Assembly (NCBI GenBank): GCA_032622095.1
Contig: CP136063.1
Span: 74,131,980-74,195,979 of the forward strand
From: Siphonodentalium dalli
Taxonomy: Eukaryota; Mollusca; Scaphopoda; Gadilida; Siphonodentaliidae
Direction: 5' to 3'
Length of the DNA: 64,000 nucleotides
Shown: piece after piece, positions 31,061 through 39,650 of the stretch
How positions within the stretch are numbered: position 1 is the stretch's first letter
How the letters are laid out: each line of letters opens with the position of its first letter
Notes under the pieces: model-generated
What the model was told of the DNA's origin: nothing
The model's input: the letters and a program-made list of their open reading frames with translations, nothing else
The model's database searches: none
Position numbers and translations under genes: made by a program

Positions 31061-32115
31061 TATAAAAGAGTAGTATCTGTCTGTCTATCTGTTTGTCTGT
31101 CAGGATTTTTCGCCCAAACTGCTGGTCCGATTTCAAACAAAATTGTGGTGACTCGGGGTACCCTCGCCAAGGTTATATAACATAGTTTTTTTTATTTTGA
31201 TTTTAACAAAATTAACAAGAGGTGTGCACTCGAGTGCTAGCATACCCCCACCGTGGCAAATTCAACCCGCATTATCCGTAAACCCAACAAATTTTTTTTT
31301 TAACTTTAAAGAAAAATTCGGACTAATAATATCGATGTCACAAGAAGCTTGTACAGAAAAAATTATTCAAATTGGTTCATATTTGTTAAAGTTATTAAGT
31401 CGGACAGAATTTTTTCTAAGTCAAAATAAGTCGAAAATGAAGTGTAATATTACGAAAAACAGTCTGAGCCAATACCTAGCCGCATCATGTACAGAGGGTA
31501 TTGTGAGAAGCATGTATACCAAAAATTATTGAAATCGGTTCATATTTGTTAAAGTTATTAAGTCGGACAGAATTTTCTAAGTCAAAATAAGTCGAAAATG
31601 AGGGATAACTTAAAAAGACAAAGTCGGACCGAACCGCAATTAGCATCATGCAGAGAGGCAGTCCTAAGGAGATTGCATACAAAACATTACTGAAATCGGT
31701 TCATAGTTGTTCGAGTTATGATGTCGGACGGACGGACGGAGAAAGCGTGACAGACGGACGGACAGACGCAGTCAATCCAGTATACCCCCCATTTTCTTCG
31801 AAAGTGGGGGTATAATTAAATAATTAACAAAAAACAAATATGCTCACTATGGGCCTATTTCAGCACCAGTATGTGTATGTGTGTTTTCACTGTGGCCAGC
31901 ACCATCCAACTGAATAATGGGCATAAGTCAAGAATGAAATAAGTCCAATATGTCAATATTTAGGTCCAATATGAACCTATTTGTATGAGGATATAATGAT
32001 GTAGCATAATAAATATTATCTGTATATATAAAAGAGTAGGATCTGTGTGTCATATGCGCGAAGTGCACAAAGGGGCTGCAGGCACCTCCAATGCTGAATA
32101 AAGGCTCCCAAAGGG
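31060..32115. mobile_element. TATATAAAAGAGTAG element interrupted by another element
   Basis: Left part: TATATAAAAGAGTAGTATCT, CTGCTGGTCCGATTTCAAAC, GGTGACTCGGGGTACCCTC. Right part from about 31.83 kb: GCTCACTATGGGCCTATTTC, TGTTTTCACTGTGGCCAGCA, CATATGCGCGAAGTGCACAA. A continuous copy lies at 54708-55240. The intruder occupies about 31197-31815: AACAAGAGGTGTGCACTCGA, a duplicated GGTTCATATTTGTTAAAGTT unit, a GGACGGACGG tail and CGAAAGTGGGGGTATAATTA. Confidence 0.65.
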
Positions 32116-32161
32116 AGCCTGTTTTAGCAAATTGGTTTATAAGTACCGAATATCAACTCAC

Positions 32162-32289
32162 CTGATCATAGAGTTCGAGACCCCAAATAACAATACCAAA
32201 GAGAGTTGGAATGCAGAGAGAAGTAGAATAGTAGCCAATATAAGCGAAATACAGTGCTATCTGAACTCCGTAATAATTGCACACTTTAT
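32162..32289 (-). CDS. ANO8: Anoctamin-8, exon with TM1
   Basis: 128 bp; acceptor TTGTTTCAG, donor GTGAGT (32161-32156). With G from the exon before, it reads DKVCNYYGVQIALYFAYIGY, then YSTSLCIPTLFGIVIWGLEL and YDQ. This matches the anoctamin entry to TM1 (I-x-x-Y-F-G-x-K-I-A-x-Y-F-A-x-L-G-F-Y-T). Entry phase 1, exit phase 0. It and the TM2 exon are the two exons enclosed by the long inverted intronic arms. Confidence 0.95.
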
Positions 32290-32459
32290 CTGAAACAAGA
32301 AATATATTACACAAATTACTAAAATGACAAAGACACAAAAGGAGTAATCAATATAGATTATAGTAAATGTCATTCAACCAAACAAATGTAGTCAAGGGAG
32401 GTAACTCTTATGAGGAAGGAATGTGAGATTTTACACAGTATACCCAGCCAGCCATTAGT

Positions 32460-33116
32460 GTTGAAATGACTAGGGTATTTCGCAGTTGGTGGCCCTTAGT
32501 CAATTACTAGTCAACACCTGCAATATATAGAACGATAAAAATCCCACACAGAATTATCAAAGTATTTTCTTAGACATCGAGGAGTTGGCCAATTTCAACG
32601 TATCGGAATGCATATTTTCACAGCTGTTTGTCATTGAAAATTTATTAAAACATGCATATTTATCATTATATTTATCGATGCTGACAGCCAAATGACATAT
32701 AATATTGGGGTAAATATCAGCGTTGAAGTAATGTTTGCGCGAGTTCTTGACAAAGTGAAGGTAATAAATACTATAGAAAGACTTAGAAATAGCTGGATGC
32801 AGCAAGCTTCCTAACTTTTGGCACGGGCGCAGTCTATTCAGGGCATATATTTCATCTGATTTTGCGAGAATCCAAACATACTTTTTCGCGAGAATCCAGG
32901 GTAATTTGCGAGAATATTTACGAGAATCTAGATTTGGATTCTCGCCGAAATATAAGCCCTGCTATTCTATGACTGATTATATCACAACTGGCATGTATAC
33001 TCTGTTCTATGTGTTACAGGTGTAACATTTTACGTAACATTCAGTGACCTATACATTAATTGTAACTGTTGGTCTGCTTTAGGGGTCTGTGGGTTATATG
33101 ACAATGAGTCAATGAC
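32460..33116 (-). repeat. Right arm of a long inverted repeat (empty site for A6)
   Basis: Reverse complement of 26275-27191 without A6. It contains its own small insertion at 32839-32961. The interval 33117-33660 has no recognised repeat or exon. Confidence 0.75.
32839..32961. mobile_element. 123-bp CAGGGC element with CTATT duplication
   Basis: Ends CAGGGCATATATTTC and GAAATATAAGCCCTG, flanked by CTATT on both sides (32834-32838 and 32962-32966). Inside are three versions of GCGAGAATCYA. It interrupts the right inverted arm, since the matching left arm lacks it. Confidence 0.65.
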
Positions 33117-33668
33117 ATGATTAGAAATCTGACTAATAAATTGGCATAATCCAGCACAATATAAAAAGTATATGAGTGAGTGAACACATGGTCACGTCAA
33201 AATTTGTTTGATCTTGTATCGGCCATTGAGTTGTCACAACAATCATAATATTCCAATTGCAATGTCAGACGTAGAATGTCATAGATCAAAGGCGCTGCAC
33301 TTTGAATATGTGAATATATGTACAATAACTCTGCTGATACGAATACTGGCAATTAGTTTCTTCCAATGAGACATCAAAAGTATCCTGCTTTTCCGGCGAT
33401 AACAGGTCGCTATCCCTCGCGTGATGACTGAATATATAGATCAGCAACATGTTTTTATAATACTGTAACAACAACCAGGACGTCATATTTTGGGTCAACC
33501 ACAATCGTATGTGCCTTATACACATGGGCAATGATAAATATGGAAGTATATTGCATGCCGCAATGATTGTTACCAATGTATCTTTATCTATACTTTTCAA
33601 AGAAAATGGCGATTAGTTGACTGTGAGATTGCTAATCGATTATCGCTGACATTCTAGTCGACATCAAC

Positions 33669-33835
33669 TACAGTAATGCTCTAAGTAATCGACTTCTTAA
33701 CCACAGCAGAATTATGGGTAACTTTTCAGGATTTAGTCGGAAATATGGCTTGTTGCCATATTTCCGACTAAATCCTGAAAAGTTACCCATAATACTGCTG
33801 TGGTTAAGAAGTCGATTACTTAGAGCATTACTGTA
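33669..33835. repeat. Family F hairpin, copy F1 (near-perfect 167-bp palindrome)
   Basis: TACAGTAATGCTCTAAGTAA, CGACTTCTTAACCACAGCAG and GGATTTAGTCGGAAATATGG are followed by a tiny loop (CTTGTTG) and the mirror sequence back to ATTACTGTA. Stem of about 80 bp. Shares its sequence with the half-arms at 6.8, 35.1, 36.7 and 40.4 kb. Confidence 0.88.
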
Positions 33836-33925
33836 ATCGTTTTAACACTAGAAGATATAATGTAATTTCATGGAAATCCACCACAAATTTGCAGCAGAAG
33901 CTGAATCACGAAATGCATTGTATGC

Positions 33926-34393
33926 AAGTCTGAGTTAATTGTGCCTGTCATTTGCAGAATGAGGTCCCCAGAGGGGGGATTTAGTGACGTTATCCTACAT
34001 AGTGGGCTAGAATTACTAAATTCACCCTCTGGGGACCTCATTCTGCAAGGGCCTCATCTTCTCTGAAAATCTTCTTGATTATCAAATTTCTATAGTACCT
34101 TCTTCACATTGATTCTATTTCTTTTTTAGTTTAGTTTCTCTATATCCCCAAATTGGAAGACGACACATTGCATAATCGAGGTTCCCAATGGGTATATATC
34201 ACAATATTCACCATTGGGGAACTTCAATCTGAGTCTATGTCTCCCACAGCAGATGAGGACATGCAGAATGAGGTCCCCAGAGGGTGAATTGTGTGAATCT
34301 AGCCCACTATGCGGGAAAGCGTCACTAAATTCACCCTCTGGGGACCTCATTCTGCAAATGACAGGTGCACTGATCTCAGACTTGGTGTCACTC
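33926..34393. mobile_element. Family E (hAT-like) element, copy E5
   Basis: CAAGTCTGAGTTAATTGTGC to CTCAGACTTG. Two palindromic blocks (GGTCCCCAGAGGGGGGATTT, and one around CCCACTATGCGGG), a GTTTAGTTTCTCTATATCCC segment and the ATATTCACCATTGGGGAAC pair between them. No 8-bp duplication is seen (ATTGTATG against GTGTCACT). It ends about 80 bp from the next ANO8 exon. Confidence 0.7.
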
Positions 34394-34475
34394 CCAGTTA
34401 ATAGTATGTTATGCCTCAACACATTATTTACAGCTCTCTGCTGATTGAATGCTTTTTGATAGTCATTTCACTCAC

Positions 34476-34592
34476 CAAGAGGTTGTCGTTTGAAGAAGGC
34501 TTGCACCCATGTGTGGCGCAAGTCTGTTAGATCTTCTTGACAGTGTAGTGGAAACACTTGAGCTATAATACCTCGAGACCTCAAAATGGGCA
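34476..34592 (-). CDS. ANO8: Anoctamin-8, exon before TM1
   Basis: 117 bp; acceptor CATTGTAG, donor GTGAGT (34475-34470). Entry phase 1, exit phase 1. It encodes VPILRSRGIIAQVFPLHCQE and DLTDLRHTWVQAFFKRQPL. The RGII-x-Q-VFPLH segment and the W-V-Q-A helix match the region just before TM1 in ANO8. The first 50 bp of the exon with its acceptor lie inside a tandemly duplicated block (34543-34996), so extra acceptor copies exist upstream. Confidence 0.93.
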
Positions 34593-34996
34593 CTACAATG
34601 AAAAGAAATCCGTACAGGTAAAACTTATTTAACATACAGTAGAGCAATAATACCTCGAGACCTCAAAATGGGCACTACAATGAAAAGAAATCCATACAGC
34701 AGAGGTGTCAACTTTACCTGTCCTACTACAAAACTGCTAAGGGCTTCCTTAATGCCTGTATTTTGACAAGTGTAGTGGAAACACTTGAGCTATAATACCT
34801 CGAGTCCTCAAAATGGGCACTACAATGAAAAGAAATCCGTACAGGTAAAACTTATTTAACATACAGTAGAGCAATAATACCTCGAGACCTCAAAATGGGC
34901 ACTACAATGAAAAGAAATCCATACAGCAGAGGTGTCAACTTTACCTGTCCTACTACAAAACTGCTAAGGGCTTCCTTATTGCCTGTATTTTGACAA
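34543..34996. repeat. Tandem duplication (2 x 227 bp) of an ANO8 exon's 5' part
   Basis: Unit 1 is 34543-34769 and unit 2 is 34770-34996, nearly identical (CCTCGAGACC against CCTCGAGTCC, one indel-free change visible). Each unit also holds an internal second copy of ATAATACCTCGAGACCTCAA and AATGGGCACTACAATGAAAA. The exon start and its CATTGTAG acceptor are thus present four times in 450 bp; only the copy at 34592 is followed by the full exon. Confidence 0.88.
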
Positions 34997-35078
34997 ATTT
35001 GAATTATTTGCGCATTTGGCAAGGGTGGTACATACCCTGATCAGCGTTAACATGGGGATTGGGCCACGGAGATAACAG

Positions 35079-35251
35079 AAGTGATGTTCTGATAATCGAA
35101 ATTGACCATCAGCCAATAATAGCCCATCAGATAAACATCGAATGAGAGCTTTCCGATGAATGGCAACAAGCCATATTTCCGACGAAATCCTGAAAAATTA
35201 CCCATAATTCAGCTGTGATTAAGGAGTCGATTATTTAGGGCATTACTGTAA
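35079..35251. mobile_element. Family F partial copy F4
   Basis: GAAGTGATGTTCTGATAATC, GCCCATCAGATAAACATCGA, then GAGAGCTTTCCGATGAATGG, CAACAAGCCATATTTCCGAC and CAGCTGTGATTAAGGAGTCG, ending near CATTACTGTAAC. It matches the left third of F0 read backwards. Confidence 0.6.
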
Positions 35252-35262
35252 CTGCATACTCA

Positions 35263-35521
35263 CAAGCCTTGAAATAGTGTGTCTGTCATTTGCAGAATGA
35301 GGTCCCCAGAGGGTGAATTTAGTGATGCTACCCCGCATAGCGAGCTAGCATTGATCACCAAATTCACCCTCTGGGGACCTCATTCTGCTTACACCTCAGC
35401 AGAATGAGGTTCACAGAGGGTGAATTTGGTGATGCTAGCCCACTATGCATCACTAGCATCACTAAATTCACCCTCTGGGGACCTCATTCTGCAAATGACA
35501 GACACACTATTTCAAGGCTTG
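35263..35521. mobile_element. Family E (hAT-like) element E6; its target duplication covers a splice donor
   Basis: 259 bp, from CAAGCCTTGAAATAGTGTGT to ACACTATTTCAAGGCTTG, with full inverted arms including CATTTGCAGAATGAGG and GGTCCCCAGAGGGTGAATTT. Flanked by perfect 8-bp repeats CATACTCA (35255-35262 and 35522-35529). The right repeat is intron positions +2 to +9 of the adjacent ANO8 exon's donor (GTGAGTATG on the minus strand). The left repeat plus the terminal base recreates GTGAGTATG. Confidence 0.9.
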
Positions 35522-35530
35522 CATACTCAC

Positions 35531-35766
35531 CAATGGACTGGCCGGCATGGAAGGTCATTTTTCCGATTTGTTCGCCTTCTTCAGCCCTGAGATCATTGAG
35601 CATACTGTGCAAAATACTTTGTCGTTCTTGTGACGAGAGGAAGTACTTCTCGTCATCTATCCCCTCGAAACAGGATCGTTTGTCCAACGTGAACACTTTC
35701 CTTCCTCCCCCATGCTCAGAGGTCATTCTCTTTCTCAGCCCTTGAACTTCAGCTCCTTTGAGCAAG
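35531..35766 (-). CDS. ANO8: Anoctamin-8, N-terminal domain exon 2
   Basis: 236 bp; acceptor CTTCTTCAG, donor GTGAGT (35530-35525). It completes the split serine codon of the previous exon, reads LLKGAEVQGLRKRMTSEHGG and GRKVFTLDKRSCFEGIDDEK, then YFLSSQERQSILHSMLNDLR and AEEGEQIGKMTFHAGQSI. It belongs to the cytoplasmic N-terminal domain. S-Q-E-R-Q-S-I and L-L-x-G-A-x-x-x-G-L-R-K agree with ANO8, as does the G-G-G stretch. Exit phase 1. Confidence 0.95.
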
Positions 35767-35789
35767 CTGAAGAAGCAACAAAACATGTT

Positions 35790-36173
35790 AAATATAAAGA
35801 CATATTATGCACCTCTTCCGGTGCATGAAACTTATAAGTTAGTACTCAGGCGCTATGCCAATCTGGGGAATGTACATGTAGCATTCTACTAGCACCCCGA
35901 AAATTTCAAAGAAATCGACCATACCATCGATAGAAAACATCATCTGAACTACGCACAATTGTAAATATTTACATCTCAATTCGGGACGCAACCATCAGCA
36001 ATAAACTAACACAATTGATTTCGCCATCGAGAGTCATTGCATTTAATTAATATATAAGACTAACGGTGCATATTGTCATTTTGGATTAATATTCGTGTAA
36101 AATAACTACTTTCAGCAAGATTATTCTTAAATACTATTTGATCACACTACCGAAGTGTTTCATATCACTTTAA
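35790..36173 (+). mobile_element. Family J element, copy J3
   Basis: ATAAAGACATATTATGCACC at the left and GTTTCATATCACTTTAA at the right. Same internal order as J2 (GAACTACGCACAATTGTAAA, TTCGGGACGCA, TTTCGCCATCGAGAGTCATT). Confidence 0.7.
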
Positions 36174-36309
36174 TCCTTTCTTTACTAAATGGAATCTCCC
36201 ATTCAGTTACTGTATAACAGTACACAATCTACACATTGGAATGATCTATCATTCATTTGGAGAGACGATCTGGAAAAATGAGCAAACAATAGAATAGATA
36301 CAGAGGGAG

Positions 36310-36638
36310 CAGGGAAATTTCCAGGGCTGTTTTGATACCTGTTACAGGTATGGGCGCCCAAACTCAAGAAGCCCAAATGTCCCCAAATTCCTAGTGGACA
36401 GTATTGAGTCAACCTGAATTTTCCAAGGCAATTCAACAATATGCTATGTACATGTAAATAGAGCCTTTATTTGCATGTTTAATTCTGAAATCAGAAATAT
36501 TATGTCATATTTATAATACATGTATATGTATCTGTGCTGGTTCAGCACAGAAGCCTTATTAAGTTATATAGGAATACTAGTAAATGTATTCTCTGCTGGA
36601 AAACAGGTGTCCCCAAATTATCTCTGGATTCTTCCCTG
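36310..36638. mobile_element. Family L (hAT-like) element, copy L1, 8-bp target duplication
   Basis: 329 bp from CAGGGAAATTTCCAGGGCTG to TCTGGATTCTTCCCTG. Perfect flanking repeats AGAGGGAG at 36302-36309 and 36639-36646. Interior words TTTTGATACCTGTTACAGGT, GGGCGCCCAAACTC and AACAGGTGTCCCCAAA are shared with L2. The structure is that of a hAT MITE. Confidence 0.88.
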
Positions 36639-36680
36639 AGAGGGAGGGAAATGTTCAGATAATAAGTTTGATAAGATACA

Positions 36681-36881
36681 TACAGTAGTGCCCTAAATAA
36701 TCAACTCCTTAATTATGGGTAATTTTTCCGGATTTAGTCGTAAAATGGCTTGTTGCCATTCATCGGAAAGCTCTGAGAGCTTTCCGATGAATAACAACAA
36801 GCCATATTTCCGACTAAATCCTGAAAAATTACCCATAATTCTGCTGTGGTTAAGTGGTCAATTACTTTGGGAATTACTGTA
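36681..36881. repeat. Family F hairpin, copy F2
   Basis: TACAGTAGTGCCCTAAATAA to TTTGGGAATTACTGTA; the centre is CATTCATCGGAAAGCTCTGA mirrored by GAGAGCTTTCCGATGAATAA. The left arm has lost CCACAGCAGA. Confidence 0.8.
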
Positions 36882-36891
36882 ATAAACGCTT

Positions 36892-37033
36892 TATCGGTAC
36901 AGTAAAGTGATATGGGCTGCAGTATCACGTCTCGTTGACGATGTTGATACACCTGTGGCAGCTCGTTTGATATGGCGATCTGACATCGTCAACTCGGCGT
37001 GATACTGCAGCCCATATCACTCACTGTACCGAC
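36892..37033. repeat. Imperfect hairpin of about 140 bp
   Basis: ATCGGTACAGTAAAGTGATA, TGGGCTGCAGTATCACG and GACGATGT are mirrored by ACATCGTC, CGTGATACTGCAGCCCATAT and CACTCACTGTACCGA. A short MITE-like palindrome lying between F2 and the minisatellite. Confidence 0.75.
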
Positions 37034-37121
37034 AATGTGTATGTATTGTATTGCTGATCATGTACCATGATTCATATCGTATTGTGACCAAGTGTATCAT
37101 TACAGCCCTATTATTTTTAGA

Positions 37122-37634
37122 ACGAACCTCACATGGTGGTATATAATAAGAACCTCACATGGTGGTATATAATAAGAACCTCACATGGTGGTATACAATA
37201 AGAACCTCACATGGTGGTATATAATAAGAACCTCACATGGTGGTATATAATAAGAACCTCACATGGTGGTATATACATGTAATAAGAACCTCACAGGGTG
37301 GTATATAATAAGAACCTCACATGGTGGTACCCTGCTGGACCATGATTCATATCGTATTGTGACCAAGTGTATCATTACAGCCCTATTATTTTTAGAACGA
37401 ACCTCACATGGTGGTATATAATAAGAACCTCACATGGTGGTATATACATGTAATAAGAACCTCACAAACCAGAAATCTAACCATGGCAGTCACAAACTCT
37501 GACACTGCGGCCGAACGGCAAATACACCGCGGTGCCAATGGACACTTGTTTTGCCCAGTGGGGTATATAATAAGAACCTCACATGGTGGTATATAATAAG
37601 AACCACACATGGTGGTATATAATAAGAACCTCAC
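37122..37634. repeat. 26-bp minisatellite adjoining an ANO8 splice donor
   Basis: The unit is AGAACCTCACATGGTGGTAT + ATAATA. There are about eight copies to 37330, a repeated flank (CATGATTCATATCGTATTGT ... TTTTTAGAACGA) at about 37070 and 37343, then more units to 37634. On the minus strand every unit contains GTGAGGTTCTTATTATATAC, identical to the start of the intron after the first recognised ANO8 exon, so the array abuts the exon without a gap. Confidence 0.85.
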
Positions 37635-37878
37635 CTGTCATATGCAGCTGTCAGGAAAAATCCATACTTCCCATTGTTGAAATGCCTAACATGGACTATA
37701 ATACCTGGTGCCCTGGTCTTTAACCGAGAAAGCAACCACATCAAGGTTGCATCCTCGGTTTTACTTGGTAACGTGAGCAAAATGTCACAGTCTTTGGTAG
37801 GGATGAAATTTGACCACACCTTAGTCGAAACCAAAAGCCTGTTGGTGTCTCCAATTTTCCGCTCCAGAATTTTGCATG
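37635..37878 (-). CDS. ANO8: Anoctamin-8, N-terminal domain exon 1 (first recognised)
   Basis: 244 bp; acceptor TTTATTTCAG, donor GTGAGG (37634-37629). It begins in the middle of a codon (one base comes from an upstream exon not identified). It reads CKILERKIGDTNRLLVSTKV, WSNFIPTKDCDILLTLPSKT, EDATLMWLLSRLKTRAPGII and VHVRHFNNGKYGFFLTAAYD. P-T-x-x-C-D-x-L-x-T-x-P, W-L-L-x-x-x-R and V-x-V-R-H mirror the N-terminal domain of ANO8. Exit phase 2 gives the split serine in AYDS-LLKGAE. The start codon must lie further upstream. Confidence 0.94.
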
Positions 37879-38827
37879 CTGAAATAAAACAATATTGACA
37901 ATATATCGGCATTAAAAATAACAAAGAATTTGGATTCTGGACAGACCCTTAATTTTGGAAAACACACAGGTCCGCACTGTGTTGAGCACACATATTTTGA
38001 ACATTGTGACATAATTTGCAGTGGGGGCCTGTGGGGGCAGGGAATATCCAGGTGGAAGCACAGCTACATGTATGCTCTCAGTAAGCGACCTGCTTTAACA
38101 GGGTGCACATGCTTTAATACTATGGAGCAATGCCGCGAGATACCACCGAATCGCGGTTGCACAACTGCCGTGGTACCATGGTGCTACCACAATGTTTGGG
38201 GTTACCGGTGGCGGTGGTAATGAACGCTAGTAACGCGGTTACATGACAATAACAGGAGGTCTAACTAATAAAAGTCAATTCCCATCGCGATGATTTGTGG
38301 CGTATGTTGAACCACAGGCCTTCTAAACAGTGACTCAGATCTTGTTAAATAGAAATTTAATGCATCCAATCTCTATCAAATATTAAGAAAGAGACAGGTG
38401 TGCATAAGAAAGTTTGTAAATTTACAAATATCGACCCAATATTTTTCAAAGTGTTCAAAACTTTTCAAATATCATATTTTACCACTATATTATAATCCAG
38501 CATGTGCTTCTAATTACGAGAAACACGAATCCGCTGTCAAAACTGTCGTCGGACGCCCTCTTCTCGAATTATCCGGCATTTTAGATGGTATATTTCGTCC
38601 GTTATTTTCACTAAGATGGCTCCCATGCGGTCCCCAAAGTTGACTTACATGTAAATCACTTTAAAAACTTAGCTCAATTTAGATAGCCTAGAGGCTACAT
38701 GGCACCTGTGCCCGACATGTAGTCACAGTACTATCACTATCAGTATCAGCAGTGTAGAGTCTACTAGAGACAGAGACAGTATTCTGTACTGTCACTGTGA
38801 CTGTCAGTAGAGTGTTACAGTGTAGTG
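37879..38827. other. Region upstream of first recognised ANO8 exon
   Basis: No repeat is named between 37.9 and 38.7 kb. It should contain or precede the start exon. On the minus strand, ATGs at 38626 (GGACCGCATGGGAGCC) and 38579 open frames of 29 and 21 codons, but I could not join either to the known acceptor in the right phase. About 38.70-38.82 kb is CAGTA/CACTG-rich simple sequence. Confidence 0.35.
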
Positions 38828-39357
38828 CAGGGAAGGATCCAGGGCTCTTTTGATACCTGTTACAGGTTTGGGCGCCCAAACTCTGGTGGCCTAAATGTCC
38901 CCAAATTGCAAGTGGATAGTTTTATTAAAGCTGAATTTTCTATATTTTGAAGGAAATCTTCTATTATAATTCAACAATATGCAATGCAAATCATCAATAT
39001 ACAGTTGATATAGAGCCTTTATTTGCTTAATCAAGTGTCCAGTGAGAAATATTTTAACCCTTTCATGACTGGGGTTTCTTGAAATTTTGCAAAAATCCTG
39101 TGCCAATGCATTCTCTTATATAAATGAGTGTCTCCCATCTAAGGAGCCTCGAATATAAAAGATAATACATTGGCCTTTATCTTGACCTTGTAAGCCAGTG
39201 CATTTTCTTATGCGGGATCTTTAATGCTGCACCTAAGGAAGGGGGCGACCCCCTTCCATACCTACCCCCATCTCAGGCCTACGGCCCTCGGGATATGCCT
39301 TCTGCATATCATGGTCCCAAAACAGGTGTCCCCAAAAAATCCCTGGATCCATCCCTG
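38828..39357. mobile_element. Family L (hAT-like) element, copy L2, with D3 nested inside
   Basis: 530 bp from CAGGGAAGGATCCAGGGCTC to CCTGGATCCATCCCTG, flanked by perfect 8-bp repeats GTGTAGTG (38820-38827 and 39358-39365). It shares TTTTGATACCTGTTACAGGT and GGGCGCCCAAACTC with L1. A truncated family D element (D3) starts at TTAACCCTTTCATGAC, 39054, and runs to about 39236 with diverged modules. Confidence 0.9.
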
Positions 39358-39365
39358 GTGTAGTG

Positions 39366-39500
39366 ACTGGTGTAGCTGAATTTTCCAATTTGCCAGACTT
39401 GTAGAATGCTTCGATAACAGTTGTACACATATCTTGATAAGTAGCGACAGATATAAAACATCGAGTTTGGCATTTAATACCATAGACCACAGTTGATGTT
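39366..39500 (-). CDS. Possible exon of unassigned gene, 3' side cut by L2
   Basis: After a TATTTTTAG acceptor (39503-39501) an open frame reads TSTVVYGIKCQTRCFISVAT, YQDMCTTVIEAFYKSGKLEN and SATPVTT up to the L2 target site. The text looks protein-like and has no stop, but I do not recognise a family; a loose likeness to ubiquitin-fold Ras-association domains is only an impression. No good donor is seen before L2. It could be an upstream ANO8 exon, a neighbour's exon, or chance. Confidence 0.3.
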
Positions 39501-39593
39501 CTAAAAATAGAATTAAAGAAAGTATGACAGAAAATTTACAATTGCAATTTGCATCGACAATCGGATATCTATTTTCGACTTACAAATTCTCTG

Positions 39594-39650
39594 GCGGATC
39601 CCTTTTCTTTCTTCCATGATAGTTGTAGGTTTCTTGACGTTGAATCTATT
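39594..39650 (-). CDS. Possible small upstream exon with GTAAGT donor
   Basis: A strong donor (TTT|GTAAGT) ends this stretch, and CCTATCCAATAG could be its acceptor. Joined to the exon at 39500, the frame RQETYNYHGRKKRDPPENL-TSTVVYG stays open but has an in-frame TAG upstream and no ATG. The ATG at 39617 gives only 11 codons (MEERKGIRQRI) before a stop at the splice junction. It could be a 5' leader. Confidence 0.25.

Noticed and set aside
37122-37634. CRISPR-like array of direct repeats
   Set aside because: Units are contiguous 26-bp minisatellite copies without unique spacers, in a eukaryotic intron.
39233-39365. Extension of the 39.4-kb exon-like frame into PGMDPGIFWGHLFWD
   Set aside because: That part is the terminal repeat of hAT element L2, entered exactly at its target duplication.
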